DNA of 40,570 bases from Mesorhizobium sp. B2-7-1 (GTDB lineage Bacteria; Pseudomonadota; Alphaproteobacteria; Rhizobiales; Rhizobiaceae): positions 1-40,570 of the forward strand of contig NZ_VFUA01000059.1 in NCBI RefSeq assembly GCF_006440735.1, in the 5' to 3' direction. The position numbers and the translations under genes were made by a program. The notes under the pieces are model-generated. The model made no database searches and was not told where the DNA came from. It worked only from the letters and a program-made list of their open reading frames with translations. Below, in pieces: positions 29,870 through 37,824 of this stretch. Each line of letters starts with the position of its first letter. Within the stretch, counting starts at the first letter, position 1.

Positions 29870-31872
29870 TACTCGAACTCCATGATGAGCTCGTCGACCG
29901 CGAGGCTGGCGCCGGCTCTTGCCGCGATCGCCTTCACCACCGCCCGGCGCTCGGCGCGCAGCACGTTCTCCATCTTCATGGCCTCGACAGTCGCAAGCGT
30001 TTGCCCGGCCTCGACCGTGTCGCCCACCTGCACCGCGAGCGAGGTGATGATGCCGGGCATCGGACACAGCAGCATCTTCGATGTGTCAGGCGGCGTTTTC
30101 ACCGGCATCAGCCGGGCAAGCTCGGCCACGCGTGGCGAGCGCACGAACGCGGTGACGTCGATGCCACGCCAGCGCAGGCGCAGGCCGGAGCCGTCGAGCG
30201 ACACCTTCACGCCCACCGCCTCGCCGTTGACCACAAAGGCGGCATGACTATCGCCCGGCAGCCAGTCGCTCGACACGGTGAGGCTCGGCCCATCGGCAAA
30301 GGCGACGAGGGCGCTCGCCTCGTCTTGAAACATCGCGAACGCAAATTCACAATCGGCCACCGTCGCCATCCAGTCCTTGCCAATGCCGCGCGGATGATTG
30401 GCGAGAGCGCCCGAAATCTGTGCCGACCGGCGAACGATCCTCGCATTGATGAAGGCCGCGACGGCCGCCAGCAGACGCGCCTGGGCATCATCCGGCCCGA
30501 CGCCCTGAAAACCGTCCGGGAACTCTTCCGCGATATAGGCCGTGGTCAGCCGGCCCTCGCGGAAGCGCGGCTGCGCCATCACCGCCGACAGGAACGGAAG
30601 GTTGTGACCGATGCCTTCGACCTCGAAATCGTCGAGCGCACGGGCCATCGCGTCGATCGCCGCGCCACGCTCCGGCGCCCAGGCGCAGAGCTTGGCGATC
30701 ATCGGATCGTAATACATCGAGATCTCGCCGCCCTCGAACACGCCGGTGTCGTTGCGCACGACCGTGCCGTCGTCGCGCCGCCCCTCGACCGGCGGCCGGT
30801 AGCGAGTCAGGCGTCCGATGGACGGCAGGAAGTTGCGATAGGGGTCCTCGGCATAGAGCCGGCTTTCGATCGCCCAGCCGTTGAGCTTCACATCGTCCTG
30901 GCCAAAGCGCAGCTTTTCGCCGGCGGCGATGCGTATCATCTCCTCGACGAGGTCGAGGCCGGTGACCAGTTCCGTCACCGGATGCTCGACCTGAAGCCGG
31001 GTGTTCATCTCGAGGAAGTAGAAGTTCTTCTTGCCGTCGACGATGAACTCGACCGTGCCGGCCGAGAAATAGCCGACCTCGCGCGCCAGCGCGACGGCCT
31101 GCTCGCCCATGGCCTTGCGGGTGGCTGGATCGAGGAATGGCGACGGCGCTTCCTCGATGACCTTCTGGTTGCGCCGCTGGATCGAGCATTCGCGCTCGCC
31201 GAGATAGACGATATCGCCATGCTGGTCGCCCAGCACCTGGATCTCGATATGACGCGGCTCGGTGACGAATTTTTCGATGAAGATGCGGTCGTCGCCGAAG
31301 GAGGCCTTGGCCTCGTTCCTTGACGACTGGAACCCCTCACGCGCCTCTGCGTCGTTCCAGGCGATGCGCATGCCCTTGCCGCCGCCGCCTGCGGACGCCT
31401 TGATCATCACCGGATAGCCGATCAATGCTGCGATGCGTGCGGCTTCGTCCGCGTCCTCGATCAGGTCCATATGGCCCGGCACGGTGGAGACGCCCGCCGC
31501 GGCTGCGATACGCTTGGAGGTGATCTTGTCGCCCATTGCCTCGATCGCCGCCACCGGCGGGCCGATGAAGGCGATGCCGGCATCCTTGAGCGCATCGGCG
31601 AAATTGGCGTTCTCCGACAGGAAGCCATAGCCGGGATGCACCGCGTCGGCGCCAACGGCCTTCGCGGCGTCGACGATCCTGGCGATGACGATGTAGGACT
31701 GGCTGGATGGCGACGGGCCGATGTGGATCGCCTCGTCGGCCATCTTGACATGCAGCGCGTCGCGATCGGCATCCGAATAGACCGCCACCGTCGCAATGCC
31801 GAGCTTCTTCGCTGTCTTGATGACGCGGCAGGCGATCTCGCCCCGGTTGGCGATGAGGATTTTCCTGAACAT
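29869..31872 (-). CDS. pccA: Propionyl-CoA carboxylase alpha subunit (biotin carboxylase + biotin carrier)
   Basis: The 667-residue subunit begins MFRKILIANRGEIACRVIKT, the canonical biotin carboxylase start. The ATP-grasp segment includes KASAGGGGKGMRI and the region GERECSIQRRNQKVIEEAPS; EMNTRLQVEHPVTE follows. A linker domain leads to the C-terminal biotinyl domain with EAMKMEN, the biotinylated Lys being at about 633. ATG at 31872 overlaps the stop of the small upstream gene (TAATG), and its own stop overlaps the mutase start the same way. With the beta subunit it makes methylmalonyl-CoA from propionyl-CoA. A broader acyl-CoA carboxylase is possible, but the mutase and PccR-type neighbours argue for propionyl-CoA. 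Confidence 0.96.
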   Translation of the reverse strand: MFRKILIANRGEIACRVIKTAKKLGIATVAVYSDADRDALHVKMADEAIHIGPSPSSQSYIVIARIVDAAKAVGADAVHPGYGFLSENANFADALKDAGIAFIGPPVAAIEAMGDKITSKRIAAAAGVSTVPGHMDLIEDADEAARIAALIGYPVMIKASAGGGGKGMRIAWNDAEAREGFQSSRNEAKASFGDDRIFIEKFVTEPRHIEIQVLGDQHGDIVYLGERECSIQRRNQKVIEEAPSPFLDPATRKAMGEQAVALAREVGYFSAGTVEFIVDGKKNFYFLEMNTRLQVEHPVTELVTGLDLVEEMIRIAAGEKLRFGQDDVKLNGWAIESRLYAEDPYRNFLPSIGRLTRYRPPVEGRRDDGTVVRNDTGVFEGGEISMYYDPMIAKLCAWAPERGAAIDAMARALDDFEVEGIGHNLPFLSAVMAQPRFREGRLTTAYIAEEFPDGFQGVGPDDAQARLLAAVAAFINARIVRRSAQISGALANHPRGIGKDWMATVADCEFAFAMFQDEASALVAFADGPSLTVSSDWLPGDSHAAFVVNGEAVGVKVSLDGSGLRLRWRGIDVTAFVRSPRVAELARLMPVKTPPDTSKMLLCPMPGIITSLAVQVGDTVEAGQTLATVEAMKMENVLRAERRAVVKAIAARAGASLAVDELIMEFE

Positions 31873-32099
31873 TACCGCTCGACCACAAACATTTCCGACG
31901 CGCCTTGGCGTGCCCATTTCAGCGCTGAACGCTCCAGTGTCCTGGGCACGTCGATCACGCACAGGCACCAGTCCATCTCGCCATGGTGATCCACCCATTC
32001 GAGGAGCCTTTCGGCGCCAAGTCTTTCGGGTCGAAGCCGGGCGGCCAGCTGCCGCGGGGTCGAACAGAGAATTCCGTCAATCTGGACCTGCGTGCACAT
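31872..32099 (-). CDS. Small uncharacterised protein between pccB and pccA (75 aa)
   Basis: I do not recognise the family. The 75-residue protein starts MCTQVQIDGILCSTPRQL and ends ARQGASEMFVVER. It has no signal peptide or membrane segment and holds four cysteines, including a CLC pair in WCLCVIDVP. Evidence that it is real: ATG at 32099 has GAGGG 4-5 nt upstream and follows the pccB stop by 6 nt, and its stop overlaps the pccA ATG as TAATG. Its reading frame is thus stitched into the operon on both sides. A role in assembling or modulating the carboxylase is plausible but only from position. Confidence 0.7.
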   Translation of the reverse strand: MCTQVQIDGILCSTPRQLAARLRPERLGAERLLEWVDHHGEMDWCLCVIDVPRTLERSALKWARQGASEMFVVER

Positions 32100-32105
32100 G
32101 GACCC

Positions 32106-33638
32106 TCACAGCGGCATGGTGTCGTGCTTCTTCCAGCGCGGCTCGAGGCTCTTGCCGCGCAGCGCGGCAAAGGCGCGGGCGATGCGCTTGCGCGAGGAAT
32201 GCGGCATGATCACCTCATCGATGAAGCCGCGTTCGGCCGCCACGAACGGGTTGGCGAAGCGTGTCTCGTACTCCCTGGTCCGCGCCGCGATCTTGTCCGC
32301 GTCGGCGAGTTCCGAGCGATAAAGGATCTCGGTCGCGCCCTTGGCGCCCATCACGGCGATCTCGGCGGTCGGCCAGGCATAGTTCACGTCGGCGCCGATA
32401 TGCTTGGAGGCCATCACGTCATAGGCGCCGCCATAGGCCTTGCGCGTGATCAGCGTCACCATCGGCACTGTGGCCTGGGCGTAGGCGAAGAGAAGCTTGG
32501 CACCGTGCTTGATGACGCCGCCATATTCTTGGCTCGTGCCCGGCAGGAAGCCCGGCACGTCAACCAGCGTCAGAAGCGGAATGCTGAAGGCATCGCAGAA
32601 ACGCACGAAGCGCGCGGCCTTGCGGCTGGAATCGATGTCGAGGCATCCCGCCAGCACCATAGGCTGGTTGGCGACGACGCCCACGGTCTGGCCCTCGAGG
32701 CGCAGGAAGCCGGTGATGATGTTCCCGGCATAGGCCTGGCTGATTTCGAAGAAATCGCCCTCGTCGGCGATGGTCAGGATCAGTTCCTTCATGTCGTAGG
32801 GCTTGTTGGCGCTGTCGGGCACCAGCGTATCCAGCCGCATGTCGAGGCGCGCCGGATCGTCGTGGAAGGGCCTGACCGGCGGCTTGTCGCGATTGTTGAG
32901 CGGCAGGAAGTCGAACAGCCTGCGGATCGCCTCCAGCGCCTCGACGTCGTTCTCGAAAGCGCCGTCGGCCACGGAGGATTTTTGCGTGTGCGTGCCAGCG
33001 CCGCCGAGTTCCTCCGCCGTGACGATCTCGTTGGTCACGGTCTTCACCACATCCGGGCCGGTGACGAACATGTAGGAGGTGTCGCGCACCATGAAGATGA
33101 AGTCGGTCATGGCCGGCGAATAGACGGCGCCGCCGGCGCACGGCCCCATGATCACGGAGATCTGCGGCACCACGCCGGAGGCATCCACGTTGCGCTTGAA
33201 GACATCGGCATAGCCGGCGAGCGAATCCACGCCTTCCTGGATGCGCGCGCCGCCGGAATCGTTGAGGCCGATGACGGGCGCGCCGTTCTTCACGGCCATA
33301 TCCATGATCTTGCAGATCTTCCTGGCGTGCGTCTCCGACAGCGAGCCGCCGAGCACGGTGAAGTCCTGGCTGAAGACATAGACCATGCGGCCATTGATGG
33401 TGCCCCAGCCGGTGACGACGCCGTCGCCGGCGATCTTTTGGGCAGCCATGCCGAACTCGGTCGCCCGGTGGGTGACGTACATGTCGTATTCCTCGAAGGA
33501 CCCCTCATCGAGAAGCACTTCGAGCCGTTCGCGCGCCGTCAGCTTGCCCTTCGCATGCTGAGCGTCGATGCGCTTCTGGCCGCCGCCAAGGCGGGCTTCG
33601 ACGCGCCTCGCCTCCAACTGTTCCAGCACAGCGCGCAT
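32106..33638 (-). CDS. pccB: Propionyl-CoA carboxylase beta subunit (carboxyltransferase)
   Basis: The 510-residue carboxyltransferase shows the family path: GKLTARERLEVLLDEGSFEE near the N-terminus, SLSETHARKICKIMDMAVKNGAP split by a conserved Gly-rich oxyanion loop, INDSGGARIQEGV-like (here LNDSGGARIQEGV), and GPCAGGAVYSPAMTDFIFMV. The C-terminal half has VDVPGFLPGTSQE, RKAYGGAYDVMASKHI and the end PHSSRKRIARAF. ATG at 33638 overlaps the stop of a short upstream frame (TGATG); AGGAAGG lies about 10 nt upstream. It heads the carboxylase-mutase operon and is divergent from the ScfR-type regulator. Confidence 0.96.
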   Translation of the reverse strand: MRAVLEQLEARRVEARLGGGQKRIDAQHAKGKLTARERLEVLLDEGSFEEYDMYVTHRATEFGMAAQKIAGDGVVTGWGTINGRMVYVFSQDFTVLGGSLSETHARKICKIMDMAVKNGAPVIGLNDSGGARIQEGVDSLAGYADVFKRNVDASGVVPQISVIMGPCAGGAVYSPAMTDFIFMVRDTSYMFVTGPDVVKTVTNEIVTAEELGGAGTHTQKSSVADGAFENDVEALEAIRRLFDFLPLNNRDKPPVRPFHDDPARLDMRLDTLVPDSANKPYDMKELILTIADEGDFFEISQAYAGNIITGFLRLEGQTVGVVANQPMVLAGCLDIDSSRKAARFVRFCDAFSIPLLTLVDVPGFLPGTSQEYGGVIKHGAKLLFAYAQATVPMVTLITRKAYGGAYDVMASKHIGADVNYAWPTAEIAVMGAKGATEILYRSELADADKIAARTREYETRFANPFVAAERGFIDEVIMPHSSRKRIARAFAALRGKSLEPRWKKHDTMPL

Positions 33639-33763
33639 CAGCGTTGCGCCTTCCTGTCGAACCCGGCGTTGCCGGGGGCGAACGACCGCACCGCCTGCAA
33701 TGGGACTACATCGAGCGCCGCGGCCCGATGGGGCCCACGCAAGGTCGAAACGATTGTCGTCAT
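33638..33763 (-). CDS. Possible 41-codon leader ORF coupled to pccB
   Basis: This short frame encodes MTTIVSTLRGPHRAAALDV and a further 22 residues and has no recognisable domain. Its ATG at 33763 is preceded by GGGGAAG at a usable distance. Its stop overlaps the pccB ATG by one base (TGATG), a classic coupling arrangement. It lies in the 5' leader between the TTGCAAA boxes and pccB. It may be a leader peptide or a chance frame in GC-rich DNA. Confidence 0.3.
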   Translation of the reverse strand: MTTIVSTLRGPHRAAALDVVPLQAVRSFAPGNAGFDRKAQR

Positions 33764-33854
33764 GTCTTCCCCATCGGTCCGGGATCGGGGCAGACAGCTA
33801 GCGCTCGGGCGGGTTGGAGAAAACGGTTGAAAAGGCGCAAAAGCTATGTAAGCA

Positions 33855-33887
33855 TTTTTGCAAATAGAAAAATGCGAAATTGCAAAA
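33855..33887. promoter_or_regulatory. TTGCAAA-rich operator for the ScfR/PccR-type regulator
   Basis: This A/T-rich stretch contains TTTGCAAA (33857-33864), TGCGAAA (33873-33879) and TTGCAAAA (33880-33887), ending at the regulator's ATG. TTTGCAAA-type boxes are what RamB/PccR-family short-chain acyl-CoA regulators bind, from published work on Rhodobacter PccR and Corynebacterium RamB. It lies between the divergent regulator and pcc operon and stands out against the GC-rich surroundings. Confidence 0.65.
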
Positions 33888-35300
33888 ATGGCACCCTCGA
33901 AACTCTTTATCGGCCGCAAGATCCGCGAACTGCGTGAGGCGAACAAGGCGACCCAGGCTGTCTTTGCCGAGAGACTGGGTATCTCGACCAGCTATCTCAA
34001 CCAGATCGAGAACAACCAGCGCGCCGTCTCGGCCACGGTGCTGCTGTCGCTGGCCGAGAAATTCCGGGTCGACCTGTCCGCCTTTTCCGGCAGCGACAGC
34101 GACCGGCTGCTCTCGGCGCTGAGCGAGGCGCTGGCCGATCCGCTGTTCGACGTATTGTCGCCGGGATCGCAGGAGTTGAAGCTGGTGGCGCAGAGCGCGC
34201 CCGCCTTCGCCCATGCGCTGCTCGCCTGCCATCAGGCCTACCGGCGCAACAGCGAGCAGCTTGCCAGCATCGACGACCAGATGGTGCGCACCGACAGCTT
34301 TTCCGAGCCGACGCCTTATGAGGAGGTGCGCGACTTCTTTCATTTCGTCGACAATTATATCGACGAACTGGATATGGCAGCCGAGAGCCTCGCCGGCGAT
34401 CTGCGGATCGGCGAGCAGGACGGCATCGCCGCCATGGCGGAGCACCTGGAAAAGCGGCACGGGGTGCGCGTTGCCGGTTCGGGCGAGGACAGCGAAACGC
34501 TGCGCCGCTATGACAGCAAGGCCAAGGTGCTCTATCTCAGTCCCTATCTGGACAGCGCCTCGCGCGCCTTCCAGCTTGCTTTCCAGATCGCCGCGCTGGA
34601 GCGACGGGCAGAGGTCGATGCGATCATCGCGCGCGCCGGTTTCCGTACGGCCGAGGCCGGCGACATCTGCCGTATCGGCCTCCGCAATTATTTTGCCGGG
34701 GCGCTGGTGTTGCCCTATGGGCGCTTTCTCGCCGCGGCAAAGGAAGTACGGCACGACATAGAATTGCTGGCGGCGCGCTTCGGCGCCAGTCTCGAACAGG
34801 TGGCGCACCGGCTCTCCACCTTGCAGCGGCCTGGGCAGAAGGGCGTGCCCGTCTTCTTCGCCCGCATCGACAGGGCCGGCAACATCACCAAGCGCCATAG
34901 CGCCGCGAAGCTGCAGTTCGCCCGCTATGGCGCGGCTTGCCCATTGTGGAATGCCTACGACGCCTTCGAGACCCCTGGCCGGTTCGTGCGTCAGCTCGCC
35001 GAGATGCCGGATGGGGCGCGCTATCTGTCCATCGCCACGGAGATTTCCAAGCGCAGCGGCGGCTTTACCGCGCCGCAACGGCGCTATGCGATCGCGCTTG
35101 GCTGCGATGTCGCGCATGCCGACGACTTCGTCTATGCCGACGGCCTCAACCTGGCCGGCCGGGCAGGTTTCCAACCGATCGGCATCTCCTGCCGCATCTG
35201 CGAGCGGGTGAACTGTGGCCAACGCGCCGTGCCGCCGCTGAAACGGCGCCTGCGCGTCGAACATGACGTGCGGACAACCCTTCCGTACCAGATCACGTAG
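33888..35300 (+). CDS. pccR: ScfR/PccR-type short-chain acyl-CoA regulator (XRE + IrrE-like)
   Basis: The 470-residue regulator has an N-terminal Cro/cI HTH (about 8-62: IGRKIRELREANKATQAVFA and then TSYLNQIENNQRAVS). A long central region with YDSKAKVLYLSPYLDSASRAF and FQIAALE matches the ImmA/IrrE-like part, and the C-terminal domain ends with a Cys cluster (ISCRICERVNCGQRA). This is the ScfR group that includes PccR, RamB and MccR-like proteins. I chose the ATG at 33888 because the helix-turn-helix begins right after it and a TTG upstream would run into the operator. There is no clear Shine-Dalgarno sequence, so the mRNA may be leaderless. It probably senses propionyl-CoA or a related acyl-CoA and controls the divergent pcc operon. 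Confidence 0.88.
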   Translation: MAPSKLFIGRKIRELREANKATQAVFAERLGISTSYLNQIENNQRAVSATVLLSLAEKFRVDLSAFSGSDSDRLLSALSEALADPLFDVLSPGSQELKLVAQSAPAFAHALLACHQAYRRNSEQLASIDDQMVRTDSFSEPTPYEEVRDFFHFVDNYIDELDMAAESLAGDLRIGEQDGIAAMAEHLEKRHGVRVAGSGEDSETLRRYDSKAKVLYLSPYLDSASRAFQLAFQIAALERRAEVDAIIARAGFRTAEAGDICRIGLRNYFAGALVLPYGRFLAAAKEVRHDIELLAARFGASLEQVAHRLSTLQRPGQKGVPVFFARIDRAGNITKRHSAAKLQFARYGAACPLWNAYDAFETPGRFVRQLAEMPDGARYLSIATEISKRSGGFTAPQRRYAIALGCDVAHADDFVYADGLNLAGRAGFQPIGISCRICERVNCGQRAVPPLKRRLRVEHDVRTTLPYQIT

Positions 35301-35344
35301 TCCTATGCCGGGGCATGATGAGGGGCCAAGGGCGAAACGCCCGC

Positions 35345-36010
35345 TCTTCGAGGGGTGATCGGCTAAGAAGCCGATTTATGCCCGGCCTTGCGCGCCTCGC
35401 CGACCGAGGTACGCTGTTCCTCGACGAGGTCGCCGACATCCCCCTGCCCGCCCAGACCGCGCTGCTGCGCTTCCTCGATTCCATGGAAGTCCGCGCGATC
35501 GGCGGACAGCACACGCACAGGGTGGATGTGCAGATCGTTTCCGCCACCAACCGCGATCTTGGCGAGATGGTCGCCGGGCGAAGCTTCCGCGCCGATCTGC
35601 TCTATCGGCTCAACGCCTTCACGCTGCATCTGCCGCCCCTGGGAGCACGTTCGGATTTCGCGCTGATCGTGCGGCACCTGATGCGCAAGCTTGCGCCGGA
35701 CGCGGCGATCACCGACGCAGCGATCACCGCGCTTTCGCTGCGCAAGTGGCCCGGCAACATCCGCGAGCTTCAGGCAGCGCTGCAGCGCGCCCTGGTCCGC
35801 GGCGCGGACTACGTCGACGAAGGGTCTTTCGACGATCACCCGCTCCAGGAAGAAACGGACAGTTGCCCAACCTGCCGCGGACATCCACTCGACGAGAGCA
35901 GGTGTCGCGACATTCGCAGGACCTATCGCGAGGCTTCCGAAAATATTTCGGAAACGGCGCGCCGGCTCGGCCTTTCGCGAACGACCGTCTACAAGCATCT
36001 CGGCTTGTAA
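35345..36010 (+). pseudogene. Remnant of a sigma-54-dependent activator (AcoR-like), N-terminus lost
   Basis: About 200 residues of the C-terminal part of a sigma-54 enhancer-binding protein remain. They begin at GLARLADRGTLFLDEVADIP (Walker B region) and continue through IVSATNRDLGEMVAGRSFRADLLYRLNAF, the R-finger-like region and KWPGNIRELQAALQRA. A CPTCRGHPLDESRCRDI segment and a Fis-type helix-turn-helix (ENISETARRLGLSRTTVYKHL) follow. The sensor domain, Walker A and the GAFTGA sigma-54 loop are all missing, and the bases upstream up to the ScfR gene do not encode them. It cannot hydrolyse ATP or contact sigma-54. The frame is open from 35315, but no start with a convincing ribosome site was found. 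AcoR-type activators usually control acetoin or alcohol catabolism. Confidence 0.8.
35358..35380 (+). terminator. Terminator-like hairpin after the ScfR-type gene
   Basis: ATCGGCT (35358-35364), loop AAGA, AGCCGAT (35369-35375) gives a perfect 7-bp stem followed by TTTATG. A smaller GGGCG-AAA-CGCCC hairpin precedes it at 35330-35342. They lie 30-60 nt after the regulator stop and could end its transcript. The T run is short. Confidence 0.4.
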
Positions 36011-36168
36011 TCAGCGCTGCCCGTCTCGAAGATTTCGATAAAACTTGCGCTCATCTCAGCTTAGAGGTCCAGGCGAAGTTTGCTGGCGCGACCGTCATTG
36101 GCCGCGAACCAGCCCGGATGTCCGTTACGCCGGCAATGTCTCCGATGCGTCATAGCACTGCATCGAAA
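36011..36168. other. Intergenic stretch between activator remnant and ABC ATPase
   Basis: This is a 158-base gap between converging genes. I see no supported coding frame, RNA or clear terminator in it. Confidence 0.4.
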
Positions 36169-37824
36169 TCAGTCAGCGATGCGGCCCAGGCTCGAACCAC
36201 TGCGATCAGCGGCCAGGATGTCATCCAGCCAGCGTGGATCCATCTGTGGGACGGCGGACAACAACGCTTTCGTATAAGGATGATCCGGCGCAACCATGAC
36301 GGCGCTCCTGGGGCCCTGCTGCACGATCTTGCCGCGCTGCATGACCACGACTTCGTCGGCTATGGCGTTCACGGTTGCGATGTCATGGGTGATGAAGATG
36401 TAGGATTTGCCGAGTTCCTTCTGCAGCCGAAGCAACAGCTTGAGGATCTGCTCCTGGACGAGCTGGTCGAGCGCCGAAGTGATCTCATCGCAGATGAAAA
36501 CATCCGGATCGGCCGCGATCGCCCTGGCGATGGAGACGCGCTGCTTTTGCCCGCCCGACAGTTCGGACGGGAAGCTGGTGAGGTATCTCCGCGGCAGTTC
36601 GACCGTTTCCAGCAGGTCGGCCACCCGGCGCGCGCATTGCTGCCCCCTCTGGCCGCTATGCAGGGTGACCAGGCGGCCGACGATATCCATGACCGTCTGG
36701 CGCGGGTTGAGGGCATTGTCGGCCGATTGGTAGATCATCTGGATGCGCCGCAATTGGTCGACGTCGCGGTTTCGGAACGACCGGGCCAGCTTCTGGCCGT
36801 TCAGGCTGACCGAACCGCCGGCAGCCGGCAGCAGCCCGGCTATGACGCGGGCGAGCGTCGACTTGCCCGAGCCGGACTCGCCGACGATTGCCAGAGTACG
36901 CCCTTTGGGCAAAACCAGGCTGACGTCGTCCAGCACCTTCGCTTGTCCGTAATGGGCAACGATATGCTCTACGTCGAGGATCGGAGGTGCTTGCGGAACC
37001 GCTTCCTTTTCCAGGGACCGCACGGCCCATAGCGAACGCGTGTATTCCTGCTGGGGCCTTTCCAGCATCAGTCCGGTCTGCTGCTCCTCGACGAGTTCGC
37101 CATAACGCAAGACCATGATGCGATGCGCCATCTGGGCGACAACGGCAAGGTCGTGGGTGATATAGAGCGCGGCCGTATGGTGATCGTTGACGATCCGGCG
37201 GATGGACGCCAGCACCTCGACCTGCGTGGTCACATCGAGCGCGGTCGTCGGCTCGTCGAACACGATCAGGTCCGGTTTGCACATCATTGCCATGGCCGTC
37301 ATCGCGCGCTGCAATTGCCCGCCGGACAATTGATGCGGGAAACGTCCGCCGATCGTGTTCGGATCGGGCAACTGCATCTCGGCAAAGAGCGAGCAGGCCC
37401 GGGCCTCCGCCTCCTTGCGTGAGGTCGCGCCGTCGCGCATGGCGCACTCAACGGCCTGATCCATCAGCGTGTGCGCGGGATTGAAGGAGGCCGAGGCGCT
37501 TTGCGCGACATAGGCGATCCGCGTGCCGCGAAGCCTGCGCCGGGCGTCCTCATCCAGAGCCAGCATGTCCCGGCCACCGAAGAGAACTTCTCCCGAAGCT
37601 ACGCGGCATCCGGAGCGGGTGAAGCCCAGCGCGGCCAGGCCGAGCGTGGATTTGCCCGCTCCCGATTCTCCGATGATGCCGAGGACTTCCCCTCGCCGCA
37701 GCGACAGGCTGATGCCCTTGACGATCGGTTGCCAGGCGCCGTCGGTGTCGGCCTCGACCCACAGGTCCCGGATGTCGAGGATCGTGTCGGAAGCCTGCGA
37801 CCGCAATGACGGTTCAGCTATCAT
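36169..37824 (-). CDS. Oligopeptide-type ABC importer, fused double ATP-binding protein (DppD-DppF-like)
   Basis: From the ATG at 37824 the protein has 551 residues with two complete nucleotide-binding domains. Domain 1 has Walker A GESGAGKS, signature LSGGQLQRAM and Walker B LIVFDEPTTALDV. Domain 2 has Walker A GESGSGKS, signature LSGGQKQRVSIARA and Walker B VFICDEITSALDQ. Both look catalytic. The fusion replaces separate DppD and DppF subunits, as is common in rhizobia. The ATG overlaps the permease gene by 11 nt; an ATG at 37845 would add seven residues. It is the last gene of the peptide-type importer operon. These importers take up peptides, nickel, opines or glycosides, and nothing here fixes the ligand. 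Confidence 0.94.
   Translation of the reverse strand: MIAEPSLRSQASDTILDIRDLWVEADTDGAWQPIVKGISLSLRRGEVLGIIGESGAGKSTLGLAALGFTRSGCRVASGEVLFGGRDMLALDEDARRRLRGTRIAYVAQSASASFNPAHTLMDQAVECAMRDGATSRKEAEARACSLFAEMQLPDPNTIGGRFPHQLSGGQLQRAMTAMAMMCKPDLIVFDEPTTALDVTTQVEVLASIRRIVNDHHTAALYITHDLAVVAQMAHRIMVLRYGELVEEQQTGLMLERPQQEYTRSLWAVRSLEKEAVPQAPPILDVEHIVAHYGQAKVLDDVSLVLPKGRTLAIVGESGSGKSTLARVIAGLLPAAGGSVSLNGQKLARSFRNRDVDQLRRIQMIYQSADNALNPRQTVMDIVGRLVTLHSGQRGQQCARRVADLLETVELPRRYLTSFPSELSGGQKQRVSIARAIAADPDVFICDEITSALDQLVQEQILKLLLRLQKELGKSYIFITHDIATVNAIADEVVVMQRGKIVQQGPRSAVMVAPDHPYTKALLSAVPQMDPRWLDDILAADRSGSSLGRIAD

Noticed and set aside
27689..30247. Very long open frame on the plus strand opposite methylmalonyl-CoA mutase
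   Set aside because: It is antisense to a fully recognisable mutase and pccA end. Its translation is low-complexity Arg/His/Asp/Leu-rich, typical of a GC-rich shadow frame.
31983..33830. Long plus-strand open frame opposite pccB
   Set aside because: It mirrors the pccB codons and has no recognisable domain or ribosome site. A shadow frame.
33798..35264. Minus-strand open frame opposite the ScfR-type regulator
   Set aside because: The plus-strand regulator has a clear helix-turn-helix and C-terminal Cys cluster; the opposite frame shows no motif.
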